Positions 1 to 7,037 are shown, counted from the first letter of the stretch. The stretch is 11,323 nucleotides of DNA from Clostridiales bacterium (GCA_031289625.1 JAITPB010000198.1:1-11323), one strand, 5' to 3'. The notes: generated by a model from the sequence alone, not told the origin. Translations and numbers: made by a program.

Positions 1-723
1 TTTGGGGCGGCCCTCCACAAAGATGTCCATTTCGTCGGATTCTAATTTTTTACGGATGTCTTCTACAATCCGGATGACAAACTCCTGCCGCTCGGACTGC
101 TTACGGCTGATTTTTTCCCGCAAATCATAGTACCCGTCATGATGCAGATATTTAAAGCAAATGTCCTCCAACTCGTAGCGGAGTTTTGAAATCCCCAGCC
201 GATGCGCCAGAGGGGCGTAAATGTCCAGCGTTTCCTGCGCAATCTCCCGCTGCTTTTCAGCCGGCTGAAATTCCAGCGTGCGCATATTGTGCAGCCTATC
301 CGCGATTTTAATCAGGATCACGCGGATATCTTTGGCCATCGCCAGGAACATTTTCCGGTAATTCTCCGCCTGCTCCTCTTCTTTGGAGACATAAGGGATT
401 TTTTCCAATTTGGTGACGCCGTCCACCAACTGCGCGATCTCCTCGCTGAACATTTTGGAGATGTCCTGGTATGTGTAAGGCGTGTCTTCGATCACGTCAT
501 GCAAAATCCCCGCGGCAATGGACTCCAAATCCAGCTCCAATTCCGCCAGAATGATCGATACGGATAAAGGATGAATGATATACGGCTCTCCGGATTTACG
601 GAATTGATCGCGGTGCGCCTCCAGCGCGATCAGGTAAGATTTCTCAATCATGGTCAGATCTTGAGAAGGATGGTACAGCTTGATCTTTTCCATCAATTCC
701 CGGTATAAATCCTCGTAAGACAT
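1..723 (-). CDS. relA: Bifunctional (p)ppGpp synthetase/hydrolase, N-terminal part (runs off left edge)
   Basis: Reading the minus strand from 723 gives 241 uninterrupted codons with no stop, so the gene is cut by the window edge (the family is about 720-750 residues). The visible part is the HD hydrolase domain of long RelA/SpoT (Rel) proteins, which degrades (p)ppGpp in the stringent response. Zn/Mn-binding positions are recognisable: H51 in YIIHPL, H75-D76 in GILHDVIEDT and D142 in IADRLHNMRTL. R42 sits in the usual FRKSGEPY motif, and the stretch APLAHRLGISKLRYELED leads towards the synthetase domain. An intact HD motif argues for an active hydrolase, unlike E. coli RelA. The ATG at 723 has an AAAGGGAGG Shine-Dalgarno at 730-738. 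In Clostridia this gene often lies near secDF-recJ-apt; recJ and apt are absent from this window. Whether the synthetase half is intact cannot be seen. Confidence 0.96.
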   Translation of the reverse strand, partial: MSYEDLYRELMEKIKLYHPSQDLTMIEKSYLIALEAHRDQFRKSGEPYIIHPLSVSIILAELELDLESIAAGILHDVIEDTPYTYQDISKMFSEEIAQLVDGVTKLEKIPYVSKEEEQAENYRKMFLAMAKDIRVILIKIADRLHNMRTLEFQPAEKQREIAQETLDIYAPLAHRLGISKLRYELEDICFKYLHHDGYYDLREKISRKQSERQEFVIRIVEDIRKKLESDEMDIFVEGRPK

Positions 724-773
724 TCGCCATCCTCCCTTTCAGAATCCGAACCCTTTTCGGATAAATTTAGATT

Positions 774-802
774 ATTATAGTCAGAAAACGGCTAAATTGC
801 AA
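774..802 (-). promoter_or_regulatory. Sigma-A-type promoter of relA
   Basis: On the minus strand TTGCAA (802-797) is followed after 17 bp by a perfect TATAAT (779-774), about 50 bp upstream of the relA start. Just inside the predicted transcript, ATCCGA (744-749) can pair with TCGGAT (757-762) to form a small 5' hairpin ahead of the Shine-Dalgarno. That hairpin has no T-tract, so it is not a terminator. Confidence 0.7.
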
Positions 803-911
803 GTGACTCATTTTTTACGCTCACGAACGGACAACCATCCGAATATGATAGCAGCATGGCCCGCCTTTGCGGGAAAGGGCCCCAAAAATAACGTAAAATG
901 GAGGTGATAGG

Positions 912-1106
912 ATGGCGGTTGTGGCGACGGATCAAAAAGCGGCTATGGTAATAGATTTATCAGGCGTCAAGCAATACAGCTATACGATAGATCCGGACGC
1001 GTCACCGGACGAAATTTACGCGTGCGCCCAAGCGATCAATTATTTTCAGGTGCATCCAATCAAAGACGTGTACCGAAAAATGACTGTACAGCTTGTAAAT
1101 CAATGA
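912..1106 (+). CDS. DUF1659-like small protein (A1)
   Basis: 64-residue protein of unknown function. It resembles the DUF1659 family of short Firmicutes proteins: an N-terminal strand region, then a helix ending in the typical A-AIN-FQ-HP pattern (here QAINYFQVHP), then a strand with alternating hydrophobics (KMTVQLVNQ). No signal peptide or membrane segment is present. The ATG is chosen because GGAGGTGAT, a near-perfect anti-16S complement, lies at 901-909. It is the first gene of a four-gene operon; the next start is 11 bp downstream. DUF1659 genes are commonly found beside DUF2922 genes, as here. The family assignment is from remembered pattern, not a search. Confidence 0.8.
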   Translation: MAVVATDQKAAMVIDLSGVKQYSYTIDPDASPDEIYACAQAINYFQVHPIKDVYRKMTVQLVNQ

Positions 1107-1117
1107 GGAGGTGAAAC

Positions 1118-1348
1118 ATGGCGTACAGCATAGAACTGGATTTTTACACGGATTTGGATAAAACTTACCGATTGGCGGTCAACAACGCCAATCCCGATAT
1201 AATGGACGCGCAAGTAAAAGCCGCGATGGAGACCATCGTCTCGAAAGGCGAGTTGATTGTTCCGTCCGCCGGAAGCCCAACGGGCATAAAGGCGGCGTCA
1301 TTGGTACGGAAAGAAACGATAACCATTTTGGAAGGAGAAACGCCATGA
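1118..1348 (+). CDS. DUF2922-like small protein (B1)
   Basis: 76-residue protein of unknown function. The layout fits DUF2922: an N-terminal beta strand (SIELDFYTDLDKTYRLAVNNA), a D-x-MDAQVKAAMETIV helix with the family's 'AAM..I...' pattern, a G-rich turn, and a C-terminal strand VRKETITIL. No export signal. A strong GAGGAGGTGA site (1105-1114) precedes the ATG and overlaps the stop of the previous gene, so translation is probably coupled. Its last four bases (ATGA, 1345-1348) are the start of the next gene. It most likely acts together with its DUF1659 neighbour; no biochemical role is established that I know of. Confidence 0.82.
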   Translation: MAYSIELDFYTDLDKTYRLAVNNANPDIMDAQVKAAMETIVSKGELIVPSAGSPTGIKAASLVRKETITILEGETP

Positions 1349-1542
1349 TTGACACGATCCATGTGGGCGTGACCGCGTCTTATCTCTGTGAGGACGAAAC
1401 GCGCTCCACTTTGGGGCATTTGGCGGCGGAAACCGCCCATGAAGATGTCTGGACCCTCGCGGAGGCGCTCAACAGCTTGCAGATGTCGCCGCTGTATTCC
1501 ATCAGCCGGACGGATCTTTCCATGATAGTGGATTTAGGCTAA
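1345..1542 (+). CDS. DUF1659-like small protein, second copy (A2)
   Basis: 65-residue protein, start overlapping the previous stop by ATGA, with GGAAGGAG (1331-1338) as ribosome binding site inside the upstream gene. The C-terminal half (WTLAEALNSLQMSPLYSISRTDLSMIV) follows the same pattern as the first gene of the operon: helix ending in 'A.ALN.LQ..P', then a strand with alternating hydrophobics. The N-terminal half is clearly diverged, so this is a paralogous rather than a recent copy. Function unknown. The match to DUF1659 is weaker than for the 912-1106 gene. Confidence 0.72.
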   Translation: MIDTIHVGVTASYLCEDETRSTLGHLAAETAHEDVWTLAEALNSLQMSPLYSISRTDLSMIVDLG

Positions 1543-1558
1543 AGGAAAGGAGAGGAAT

Positions 1559-1816
1559 ATGGCGGGTTTCAGCAATTATTATTCAGCGCAATGTAATACA
1601 ACAGCGGGGAAGCGCGTCAATCTGCGGATAAGCGATCCAAAACTGCCCGGCGATATAACGTCGCTGGAGGCCAGGAACGCGCTGGAGGCCATCATAGCGT
1701 CCAGCGTGATTGTGGCGCGGAACGCTTCGAGCGGAACGTGGGATAAACTGTCTTCCTTCGATGGGCTGAAATATACGGAAACGGCCCGCACGCCGTTTTC
1801 CGTAACAGATGACTAA
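1559..1816 (+). CDS. DUF2922-like small protein, second copy (B2)
   Basis: 85-residue protein with GGAAAGGAGAGG just upstream (1544-1555) and an ATG at 1559. The layout matches a divergent DUF2922: a strand with GKRVNLRISDPK, then LEARNALEAIIASSVI (the 'A..AL..II' helix), and a strand near GLKYTETARTPF. The motif 'SDPK' before the helix is typical of DUF2922 proteins. It completes the A-B-A-B order of this operon and is directly followed by the operon terminator. Function unknown; no membrane segment or signal peptide. Confidence 0.75.
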   Translation: MAGFSNYYSAQCNTTAGKRVNLRISDPKLPGDITSLEARNALEAIIASSVIVARNASSGTWDKLSSFDGLKYTETARTPFSVTDD

Positions 1817-1840
1817 AATCAAATCAAAGAGCAATCACAG

Positions 1841-1871
1841 AAAAAGCCATGCGGTAAACGCATGGCTTTTT
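1841..1871. terminator. Bidirectional intrinsic terminator
   Basis: Thirteen bases at 1841-1853 (AAAAAGCCATGCG) are perfectly complementary to 1859-1871 across the loop GTAAA. The A-runs and T-runs give a U-tract on both strands, so it can end both the four-gene plus-strand operon and the convergent minus-strand gene that stops at 1891. Confidence 0.93.
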
Positions 1872-1890
1872 CGCAATTCCGTTTTTTGGT

Positions 1891-2712
1891 TTATTGGGCG
1901 GAAATGATTACGTTGCCGTCCGCGTCGACAATGGCTTTCGCGCCGAGCGCTTGCTGGAAAAAGCTGACCGGTACATATAACGATCCGTACTTGACGGTGG
2001 GCGCGCTGTCCAGCGCAGCCATAACGCCGCCGATGGGATAGAGGTTTTGGCCTTCCGTCAGGCTGAAGATTTGATCGCCTCTGCTCAAAACGGCGGTTCT
2101 GAGTTCAGGATTCCACGCGACGGTAAAGCCGAGCTTCTCCGCGTTCGCCCGCAGGGGAACCGTAACAAACTCAAAAGAAGTTTCAGGGGCGGGGATTGCT
2201 GCCGGTGGAGCGGTAGGCGCTACAACGGGCGCGGCGGCCACAACAGGCGCCGCAGGAACGGCTGTCGGCGCGGCGGCGGCGGCTTTGGCGTCCTCAACGC
2301 CTTTTTTATAGGCGGCGGCCGTTATCGCTCTCTTTGTTTCTTTATCCGCGTAATAGGATTGTGTCTCTGTAAGCGGTTCGTACAAGAATGTGTATGTAAG
2401 TGTGATTTGTGCATAACGATCACTGTTGGTTACTTTATACGCGACGGCAAACACGTCGTTTTGGTTGACGAGACGCGGAGCGATGACGTGATCCATATAC
2501 TTCCGCTCGACATCGGCGGCTATCGTCTGATTCAAACTGTCCATCCCGCTGATGACTGGATAAGTCCCGACATAATTTGAATAATAGCCATAATAATTTT
2601 TGGCGGTCACGGCCAGGTTTGGATAGGTGTCCGCGGCATAAGCCAAGCCAGCGGAAGCGGCGGTTAAAGACAAAGCCAGCGCCAGAGCGGCCAGTGTTCT
2701 GCTTTTTTTCAT
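1891..2712 (-). CDS. Secreted protein with C-terminal copper-amine-oxidase-type stalk domain
   Basis: 273 residues. A classical signal peptide (MKKSR, then a hydrophobic stretch to about residue 25, cleavage likely after AYA at 24-26) is followed by a domain at about 30-120. Its YPVISGM...LNQTI pattern and alternating strands recall the DUF4163 region found beside DUF3298/RsiV-like domains; this part is weak. An Ala/Pro/Val linker (about 143-177) joins it to a C-terminal domain (about 178-271) of the 'copper amine oxidase N-terminal-like' stalk type: VPLRANAEKLGFTVAWN, an LSRGDQIFSLTEGQ strand pair and YVPVSFFQQALGA. Stalk domains of this kind are common on exported Firmicutes proteins and do not imply oxidase activity. 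The ATG has GAGGAGGC upstream. It ends 20 bp from the shared terminator. An accessory envelope role is inferred; no enzyme motif is visible. Confidence 0.85.
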   Translation of the reverse strand: MKKSRTLAALALALSLTAASAGLAYAADTYPNLAVTAKNYYGYYSNYVGTYPVISGMDSLNQTIAADVERKYMDHVIAPRLVNQNDVFAVAYKVTNSDRYAQITLTYTFLYEPLTETQSYYADKETKRAITAAAYKKGVEDAKAAAAAPTAVPAAPVVAAAPVVAPTAPPAAIPAPETSFEFVTVPLRANAEKLGFTVAWNPELRTAVLSRGDQIFSLTEGQNLYPIGGVMAALDSAPTVKYGSLYVPVSFFQQALGAKAIVDADGNVIISAQ

Positions 2713-2810
2713 ACAAACTGCCTCCTCATAAATGATGATGGTACTTGCAAAAGCCGATGAAACAATTTGAATTGCCTTTGGGGCCTCACCTCCTGAAATA
2801 CCATGAACAT
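2709..2810 (-). CDS. Possible leader ORF coupled to the secreted stalk protein
   Basis: A 33-codon ORF (starting MFMVFQEV, ending MRRQFV) begins about 20 bp after the predicted transcription start, behind AAGGAG. Its TGA overlaps the ATG of the downstream secreted protein as ATGA. It carries many Arg/Phe residues and no recognised domain. It could be a regulatory uORF coupling translation, or chance: the downstream gene has its own GAGGAGG site within the ORF. Confidence 0.3.
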   Translation of the reverse strand: MFMVFQEVRPQRQFKLFHRLLQVPSSFMRRQFV

Positions 2811-2827
2811 ATAGTTTACTACTCCTT

Positions 2828-2856
2828 ATTATAAAATAAAACGATAAATTTGTACA
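2828..2856 (-). promoter_or_regulatory. Sigma-A-type promoter of the secreted stalk-protein gene
   Basis: On the minus strand TGTACA (2856-2851), a 17-bp spacer and a perfect TATAAT (2833-2828). The untranslated leader to the annotated start would be about 110 bases. The promoter lies just past the motAB terminator, which supports independent transcription of this gene. Confidence 0.65.
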
Positions 2857-2885
2857 GAGGTTTTCGAAAGGTAAAAAAAGTATTT

Positions 2886-2920
2886 AAAAAACGGCAAGCC
2901 CAGGCTTACCGTTTTTTTTT
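2886..2920 (-). terminator. Intrinsic terminator after motB
   Basis: ACGGCAAGCC (2891-2900) faces GGCTTACCGT (2902-2911), with flanking A and T runs extending the pairing. The single imperfect pair reads as a G-U wobble in minus-strand RNA but as C-A on the plus strand, so the hairpin is better in the motAB direction. The minus-strand U-tract comes from the A-run at 2886-2891. It lies about 5 bp past the motB stop. Confidence 0.85.
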
Positions 2921-2924
2921 ATTT

Positions 2925-3740
2925 TTACCGATTAATGTCAATGTTTTCAAGCTCATTGTAACGCCCGCTCAAAAGGATAATGTCAACTCGGCGGTTCCTG
3001 CCGCGGCCTTCCGTTGTGACATTGTCCGCCACGGGTTTATATTCGCCGTAACCCACGGCGGAAAGTTTTTGCGGCGGCACGTTCGCCTGATCAATGAGCA
3101 GACGGACGACATGGGTGGCCCTGGTTGCGGAGAGTTCCCAGTTGGAAGCGTACTGCGCGGTTTTAATGGGCAGATTGTCCGTGTGGCCTTCCACGCGGAT
3201 GTAATTGTCCAGCGTGTTTAGCGCCTCCCCAACCTGCACCACCGTTCTGCGCGAATCCGATTTTATCTCGGCGCTGCCCAAATCAAATAAAATGGTATCG
3301 TTTAAGCTAATGACCAAACCTCTTTCATCGATATTCATAGAAGCGGCGTTCTCCAAAAGATGCTCCGCGAAATAGGTTTTCAGCACGCCTTCCAATTTTT
3401 CCATGCTCTGCACTTCGCTGGTATCCGCGGCGGTATGCTGATTCGCCTCCGTTGCGTTGGCGGCTTCTTCCGCCGTCGAGCTTGAGGGCGGCGACAAGGA
3501 TAAGTGATAACTGTCGCCGCCGCTGTCTGGGCTGATAACGCCCGAATTGGAATCCAAAATGCCTGTGCCGCCGCTCAGCGCGGCGTTCAGGGAATGGGAC
3601 AGCGTTTCATATTTGTTGGCGTCTATTTGGCTCATGGCATACAAAACAACGAAGAAAACCATCAGCAGCGTGATAAAATCAGCATAGGAGAGCAGCCAGC
3701 GTTCCGCATTTTCCGGCGATTCCGGTTCTTCTCTGATCAC
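2925..3740 (-). CDS. motB: Flagellar stator protein MotB
   Basis: 271 residues, the usual MotB length. A short cytoplasmic N-terminus leads into one membrane helix (about 16-37, WLLSYADFITLLMVFFVVLY) that contains the invariant ion-binding aspartate D21. Then come a Gly/Ser-rich periplasmic plug/linker region (about 55-110) and an OmpA-like peptidoglycan-binding domain (about 139-258) with EGHTDNLPI, NWELSATRAT and the GRGRNRRVDI signature. MotB anchors the stator to the wall; with MotA it forms the channel (proton or sodium, not decidable by eye) that drives flagellar rotation. The start is GTG at 3740, overlapping the motA stop as GTGA, so translation is coupled. An intrinsic terminator follows directly. 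Confidence 0.96.
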   Translation of the reverse strand: MIREEPESPENAERWLLSYADFITLLMVFFVVLYAMSQIDANKYETLSHSLNAALSGGTGILDSNSGVISPDSGGDSYHLSLSPPSSSTAEEAANATEANQHTAADTSEVQSMEKLEGVLKTYFAEHLLENAASMNIDERGLVISLNDTILFDLGSAEIKSDSRRTVVQVGEALNTLDNYIRVEGHTDNLPIKTAQYASNWELSATRATHVVRLLIDQANVPPQKLSAVGYGEYKPVADNVTTEGRGRNRRVDIILLSGRYNELENIDINR

Positions 3741-4519
3741 GCGGCTTCACTTCCCTCCGCCCTCTCGTACTGTGCGACTTGAGACGGGTCTAAAAATACT
3801 TTTAGTTTTTCCACCATGACTTGCGGATTGTCGCCGGAGGTAATGGAAAGCACCGCTTCCACAATCAGCAGTTTTTCTTTCACTTCAGCGGCGTCCAGCG
3901 CTTTCAGCTTGCCCGCGATGGGCAGCCATATGATGTTGGCCGTTCCAATGCCGTACATCGTGGCCAAAAAAGCTACCGCGATTTTTTCGCCCAGGCTGGA
4001 GGCGTCCGCCAAATTGGAAAGTACGTGTACAAGGCCCATAACCGTACCCAGTATACCCATGGTGGGCGCGTAACCGCCCGCCGCCTCAAAAATTTGGATC
4101 TGCGCCCTATGCCGCTTGGTGATTTGCTCAATCTGCGTCTCCATGATGGACTTGATGAGTTCCGGGTTCGTGCCGTCCACCGCCAAAGACATTCCTTTTC
4201 GGATAAACGGATCGATATTCTCCGCATTCAAGTCGCTTTCCAGCGCCAGCAGGCCCTCTTTGCGCGCTTTCGTCGACAGCTCGTTGAAGTAGTCGATCAG
4301 CGCGTTCAAATCAGTTTTTCGGTTGCCCATAGCCACTACGAAAAGTTTTCCAACATTTTTCAGGGTTGACAGCGGAACAGTGACGCCGGTAGCGCCGATG
4401 GTGCCTCCAATTACAATTAGGGCCGCCGTTGGGCTCAACAGGCCGCTTATGTGGCCGCCGTCCAGGATAAACGCGCCAAGCAACGCGGCAAATGAAAAAA
4501 TGATAAAGATAATGGTCAC
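3737..4519 (-). CDS. motA: Flagellar stator protein MotA
   Basis: 260 residues, typical MotA length, with four membrane helices (about 2-20, 28-48, 150-172, 180-202). The large cytoplasmic loop between helices 2 and 3 has the family motif ARKEGLLALE (about 85-94). The two functionally important prolines of the family are visible as P152 in GGYAPTMGILGTVMGL and P200 in ANIIWLPIAGKLK. MotA surrounds MotB in the inner membrane and pushes on the rotor protein FliG. The start is a GTG (4519) with GAGGG about 8 bp upstream. The gene begins 141 bp after the secF stop with no terminator that I can see in between, so read-through from the sec operon is possible. No other chemotaxis or flagellar gene is in the window. 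Confidence 0.96.
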   Translation of the reverse strand: MTIIFIIFSFAALLGAFILDGGHISGLLSPTAALIVIGGTIGATGVTVPLSTLKNVGKLFVVAMGNRKTDLNALIDYFNELSTKARKEGLLALESDLNAENIDPFIRKGMSLAVDGTNPELIKSIMETQIEQITKRHRAQIQIFEAAGGYAPTMGILGTVMGLVHVLSNLADASSLGEKIAVAFLATMYGIGTANIIWLPIAGKLKALDAAEVKEKLLIVEAVLSITSGDNPQVMVEKLKVFLDPSQVAQYERAEGSEAA

Positions 4520-4553
4520 GTCAGGCCCTCGTTTCTTTGCGTATGAAGCGGAC

Positions 4554-4591
4554 GATTATCCGGATAATCATCCGGATAATATCCGTACGGA
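4554..4591. repeat. Nested palindromes upstream of motA
   Basis: GATTATCCGGATAATC (4554-4569) is a perfect 16-bp palindrome. The half unit ATCCGGATAAT recurs at 4570-4580, so ATTATCCGGAT (4555-4565) and ATCCGGATAAT also form a larger inverted repeat around AATC. A further perfect 10-bp palindrome, TCCGTACGGA, sits at 4582-4591. The cluster lies about 30-70 bp upstream of the motA start, where an operator or an mRNA hairpin would act. No T-tract follows, so it is not a normal terminator. Confidence 0.7.
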
Positions 4592-4660
4592 CTGCAAAAC
4601 CGCACGCGTATATTTATTGTGCGCGGATTCGCGTTGAGTATACCTTTGACGTAACAGGAC

Positions 4661-5728
4661 TTATTTTTTTTTCTTTTTTCTTTTGCGCGAACCGTCGCTC
4701 ACTTCGGACGCCGCCTGAGAAGCGTTCGCCCCAGCGGAGGCGACAGCCAATTGCGTAATTTTTCCCGTGGCATTAGCCGTTCCAGCGGCGCTTCCGCCAG
4801 CCGCTCTGGCAGCGGCGGAAGCGCCGGATCCACTGGGTCTGTCGGCCGGTTTTTTGCTCAGCATATACCAAAAGCCACCCGACAAAAAAATGGAGGAATA
4901 AGTGCCGGCAATGATGCCGATGAGTATGGGCAGGGAAAATTCTTTGATGGAACTCACGCCGAAAATATACAGTAAGAAAACCACAAGCAGCGATGTCAGG
5001 CTGGTAAACACGGATCGGCGCAGCGTCTGACTCACGCTGACGTTGACAAGTTCTATGGCGCTGGCTTTGCGCAGGATCGCTTTGTTCTCCCGGATGCGGT
5101 CAAAAATAATGATAGTGGCGTTGATGGAATAACCCAGAATGGTCAAAATCGCCGCAATGAAGGAATAATTGAGCGGAATGCGCAGCATGGCGTAAAAGGC
5201 GATCATGATTAGGGCGTCGTGCAGCAACGCCAAGATGGCGGCTGTTCCAATCCGGACATCTCTAAAGCGGATGGAGATGTACAGCAGCATACAGATGCAC
5301 GCCACTATCACAGCTAACACAGCCGCGCGCTGCATATCCGCAGATATAGTCGGGCTGATATCCGAATAGGTAATCGCGTCTTTGGCCAACGGATATTTTT
5401 CGGTAATCGCGTCAATGAATTTCCGCCGCGTTTCCTGATCGAGGGATTTTAGGCGGATCGCCACTTGATTCGTCCCTGTGATCTTCTGCACCTGCGGTGT
5501 TTCCTGGCCGGTGACTTCGCGGATCACGGCGGCGATATCGTCGTTGCTAAATTCCCGGCCAATGTCAATTTGAAAAGAAGTGCCGCCGGAAAACTCCACA
5601 TCGTAACTGAACGCGCCGCGCCCAGCCGACGCGTTGACAATCATAAAAAGAGCGCCCAGCAAAATCACGCAAATCGAAACCGCGGTGAAAATTTTTCTGC
5701 GTTCCACAATCGGCAATGTTTTCGGCAT
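4661..5728 (-). CDS. secF: Protein translocase accessory subunit SecF
   Basis: 355 residues. It works with SecD in the membrane to help pull exported proteins off SecYEG, using the ion gradient. Helix 1 is at about 13-31, followed by the periplasmic domain opening with DVEFSGGTSFQIDI (43-56) and a block of five helices (about 130-290). This block contains ALLHDALIMIAFYA and the SecD/SecF signature SINATIIIFDRIREN. From about residue 292 there is an unusual 64-residue Ala/Gly/Ser-rich tail ending in RKRKKKKK, not part of the conserved fold. The start ATG lies 6 bp after the secD stop; its Shine-Dalgarno AAGGAGG is within the last codons of secD, so the two are translationally coupled. Confidence 0.97.
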   Translation of the reverse strand: MPKTLPIVERRKIFTAVSICVILLGALFMIVNASAGRGAFSYDVEFSGGTSFQIDIGREFSNDDIAAVIREVTGQETPQVQKITGTNQVAIRLKSLDQETRRKFIDAITEKYPLAKDAITYSDISPTISADMQRAAVLAVIVACICMLLYISIRFRDVRIGTAAILALLHDALIMIAFYAMLRIPLNYSFIAAILTILGYSINATIIIFDRIRENKAILRKASAIELVNVSVSQTLRRSVFTSLTSLLVVFLLYIFGVSSIKEFSLPILIGIIAGTYSSIFLSGGFWYMLSKKPADRPSGSGASAAARAAGGSAAGTANATGKITQLAVASAGANASQAASEVSDGSRKRKKKKK

Positions 5729-5734
5729 CTTCCG

Positions 5735-6979
5735 TCACGCCTCCTTCTTGACTGGAATATAAAAACCCGGCTTGTTCAGACCAGTCCCCACCAAATTGGT
5801 GATGATAAAGCGGGTTACGGTCAGCGCGGTAAACATCGAGACAATAATACCAATCGCCAGCGTCTGCGCGAAGCCTTTGACCGGCCCCGTTCCCAGAAAA
5901 TACAGCACAATGGTGGCGATGATAGTCGTCACATTGCTGTCCACAATGGCTGGGAAGGCGCGTTTGAAACCGCCGTCAATCGAGGCCCGCAAACTTCGTC
6001 CCGCTTTGATTTCTTCCCGTATTCTTTCAAAGATAATGACGTTGGCGTCCACCGCCATGCCGACGGACAAAATGATCCCGGCGATGCCCGGCAGTGTCAG
6101 CGTAATCTGGAACAAACTGATCAGAACCAAAACAACCCCCAGATATATGATCAGTGCAATGTCCGCCGCCAGGCCGCCGCCCCGGTATACAAGCGCCATA
6201 AAAATCAAAATCAGAGCGGAACCGATCAAGCCGGCCAAAATCCCCATAGACAGGGCGTTGGCGCCCAGTTTCGCGCCCACGTTGTTGACGGAAAGCACTT
6301 GCATGGCAAAAGGAAGCGAACCCTCGCGAATGCTCCGCGCCAAATTCTCGGCCTCTTCCGCGCCAAACCCGCCTTCAATTATCGCTTGGCCATCTGTGAT
6401 CGCAGTGCCGACCACGGGGTTCGAAAGTAAATCGTCGTCCAGATAAATCGCGATGGTTTTGCCGATGTTGGCGGCAGTCGCCTCGGCAAATGCTTTCGAG
6501 CCGCTGTCTGTAAAGTCCAGGGAAACCACATACTGGCTGGCGGCGCCCTGCCCGCTGGATTGAATGTTTCTCTGCGCGGTTTTGATGTCCGTTCCGCTCA
6601 CCACCACTTTGCCGTTTTCGTCTTTGAAAGTCAGTAAAGCCGTCTTACCCAATTCGGAAACGGCTTGCTCCGCGTCTTCGACGCCGGGAATATCCACACG
6701 GATTTGATCAGCACCCTGCTGGGCCACTTCCGCTTCCGTATAATTTTTATTGTCCAGCCGGCGCCGGATGAGGCTGATAGCCGAGTTCATGTCCTGCGCT
6801 GACGGGTTGTCCGCGATCGCCTGATAAACAATGCTGACGCCTCCCTGCAAATCCAGCCCCTGCCGGATATTTCCGACGCCCATCACATGATCGCTGCTAA
6901 CGCCAAAATATGACAGAAGGGAAAGGCCAGCCGCCGCCGCCGCTGCCAAAATGACAAAAAAGACGCTCTTTCCTTTCAT
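5735..6979 (-). CDS. secD: Protein translocase accessory subunit SecD
   Basis: 414 residues, the compact length usual in Gram-positives. An N-terminal helix (about 5-25) is followed by the first periplasmic signature GLDLQGG (41-47), then AISLIRRRLDNKNYTEAEVAQQGADQIRVDIPG (P1 region) and the head domain with FTDSGSKAFAEATAANIGKTIAIYLDD. Next comes the five-helix block with GMAVDANVIIFERIREE and GFKRAFPAIVDSNVTTIIA, both diagnostic of SecD. It forms a complex with SecF and SecYEG for late steps of export. AAGGAGG precedes the ATG. The gene starts 58 bp after scfB; no terminator is visible in between, so scfB-secD-secF is likely one transcript. Confidence 0.97.
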   Translation of the reverse strand: MKGKSVFFVILAAAAAAGLSLLSYFGVSSDHVMGVGNIRQGLDLQGGVSIVYQAIADNPSAQDMNSAISLIRRRLDNKNYTEAEVAQQGADQIRVDIPGVEDAEQAVSELGKTALLTFKDENGKVVVSGTDIKTAQRNIQSSGQGAASQYVVSLDFTDSGSKAFAEATAANIGKTIAIYLDDDLLSNPVVGTAITDGQAIIEGGFGAEEAENLARSIREGSLPFAMQVLSVNNVGAKLGANALSMGILAGLIGSALILIFMALVYRGGGLAADIALIIYLGVVLVLISLFQITLTLPGIAGIILSVGMAVDANVIIFERIREEIKAGRSLRASIDGGFKRAFPAIVDSNVTTIIATIVLYFLGTGPVKGFAQTLAIGIIVSMFTALTVTRFIITNLVGTGLNKPGFYIPVKKEA

Positions 6980-7037
6980 TACCGCTTCCTCCTTGGATTT
7001 TCACATGTCCACATTATAAACGCCGTGAATTTGACAG

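Noticed and set aside
202..567. Plus-strand ORF of 121 codons
   Set aside because: It lies antisense inside the clearly conserved relA HD domain, has no ribosome binding site and a composition typical of a shadow frame.
858..873. CCCGC-CTTT-GCGGG hairpin before the DUF1659 gene
   Set aside because: Only five base pairs and no T-tract; too weak to call a terminator or riboswitch.
5465..6446. Long plus-strand ORFs across secD-secF (up to 321 codons)
   Set aside because: They are antisense frames of the well-conserved secD and secF genes with no starts supported by ribosome binding sites; length reflects high G/C wobble positions only.
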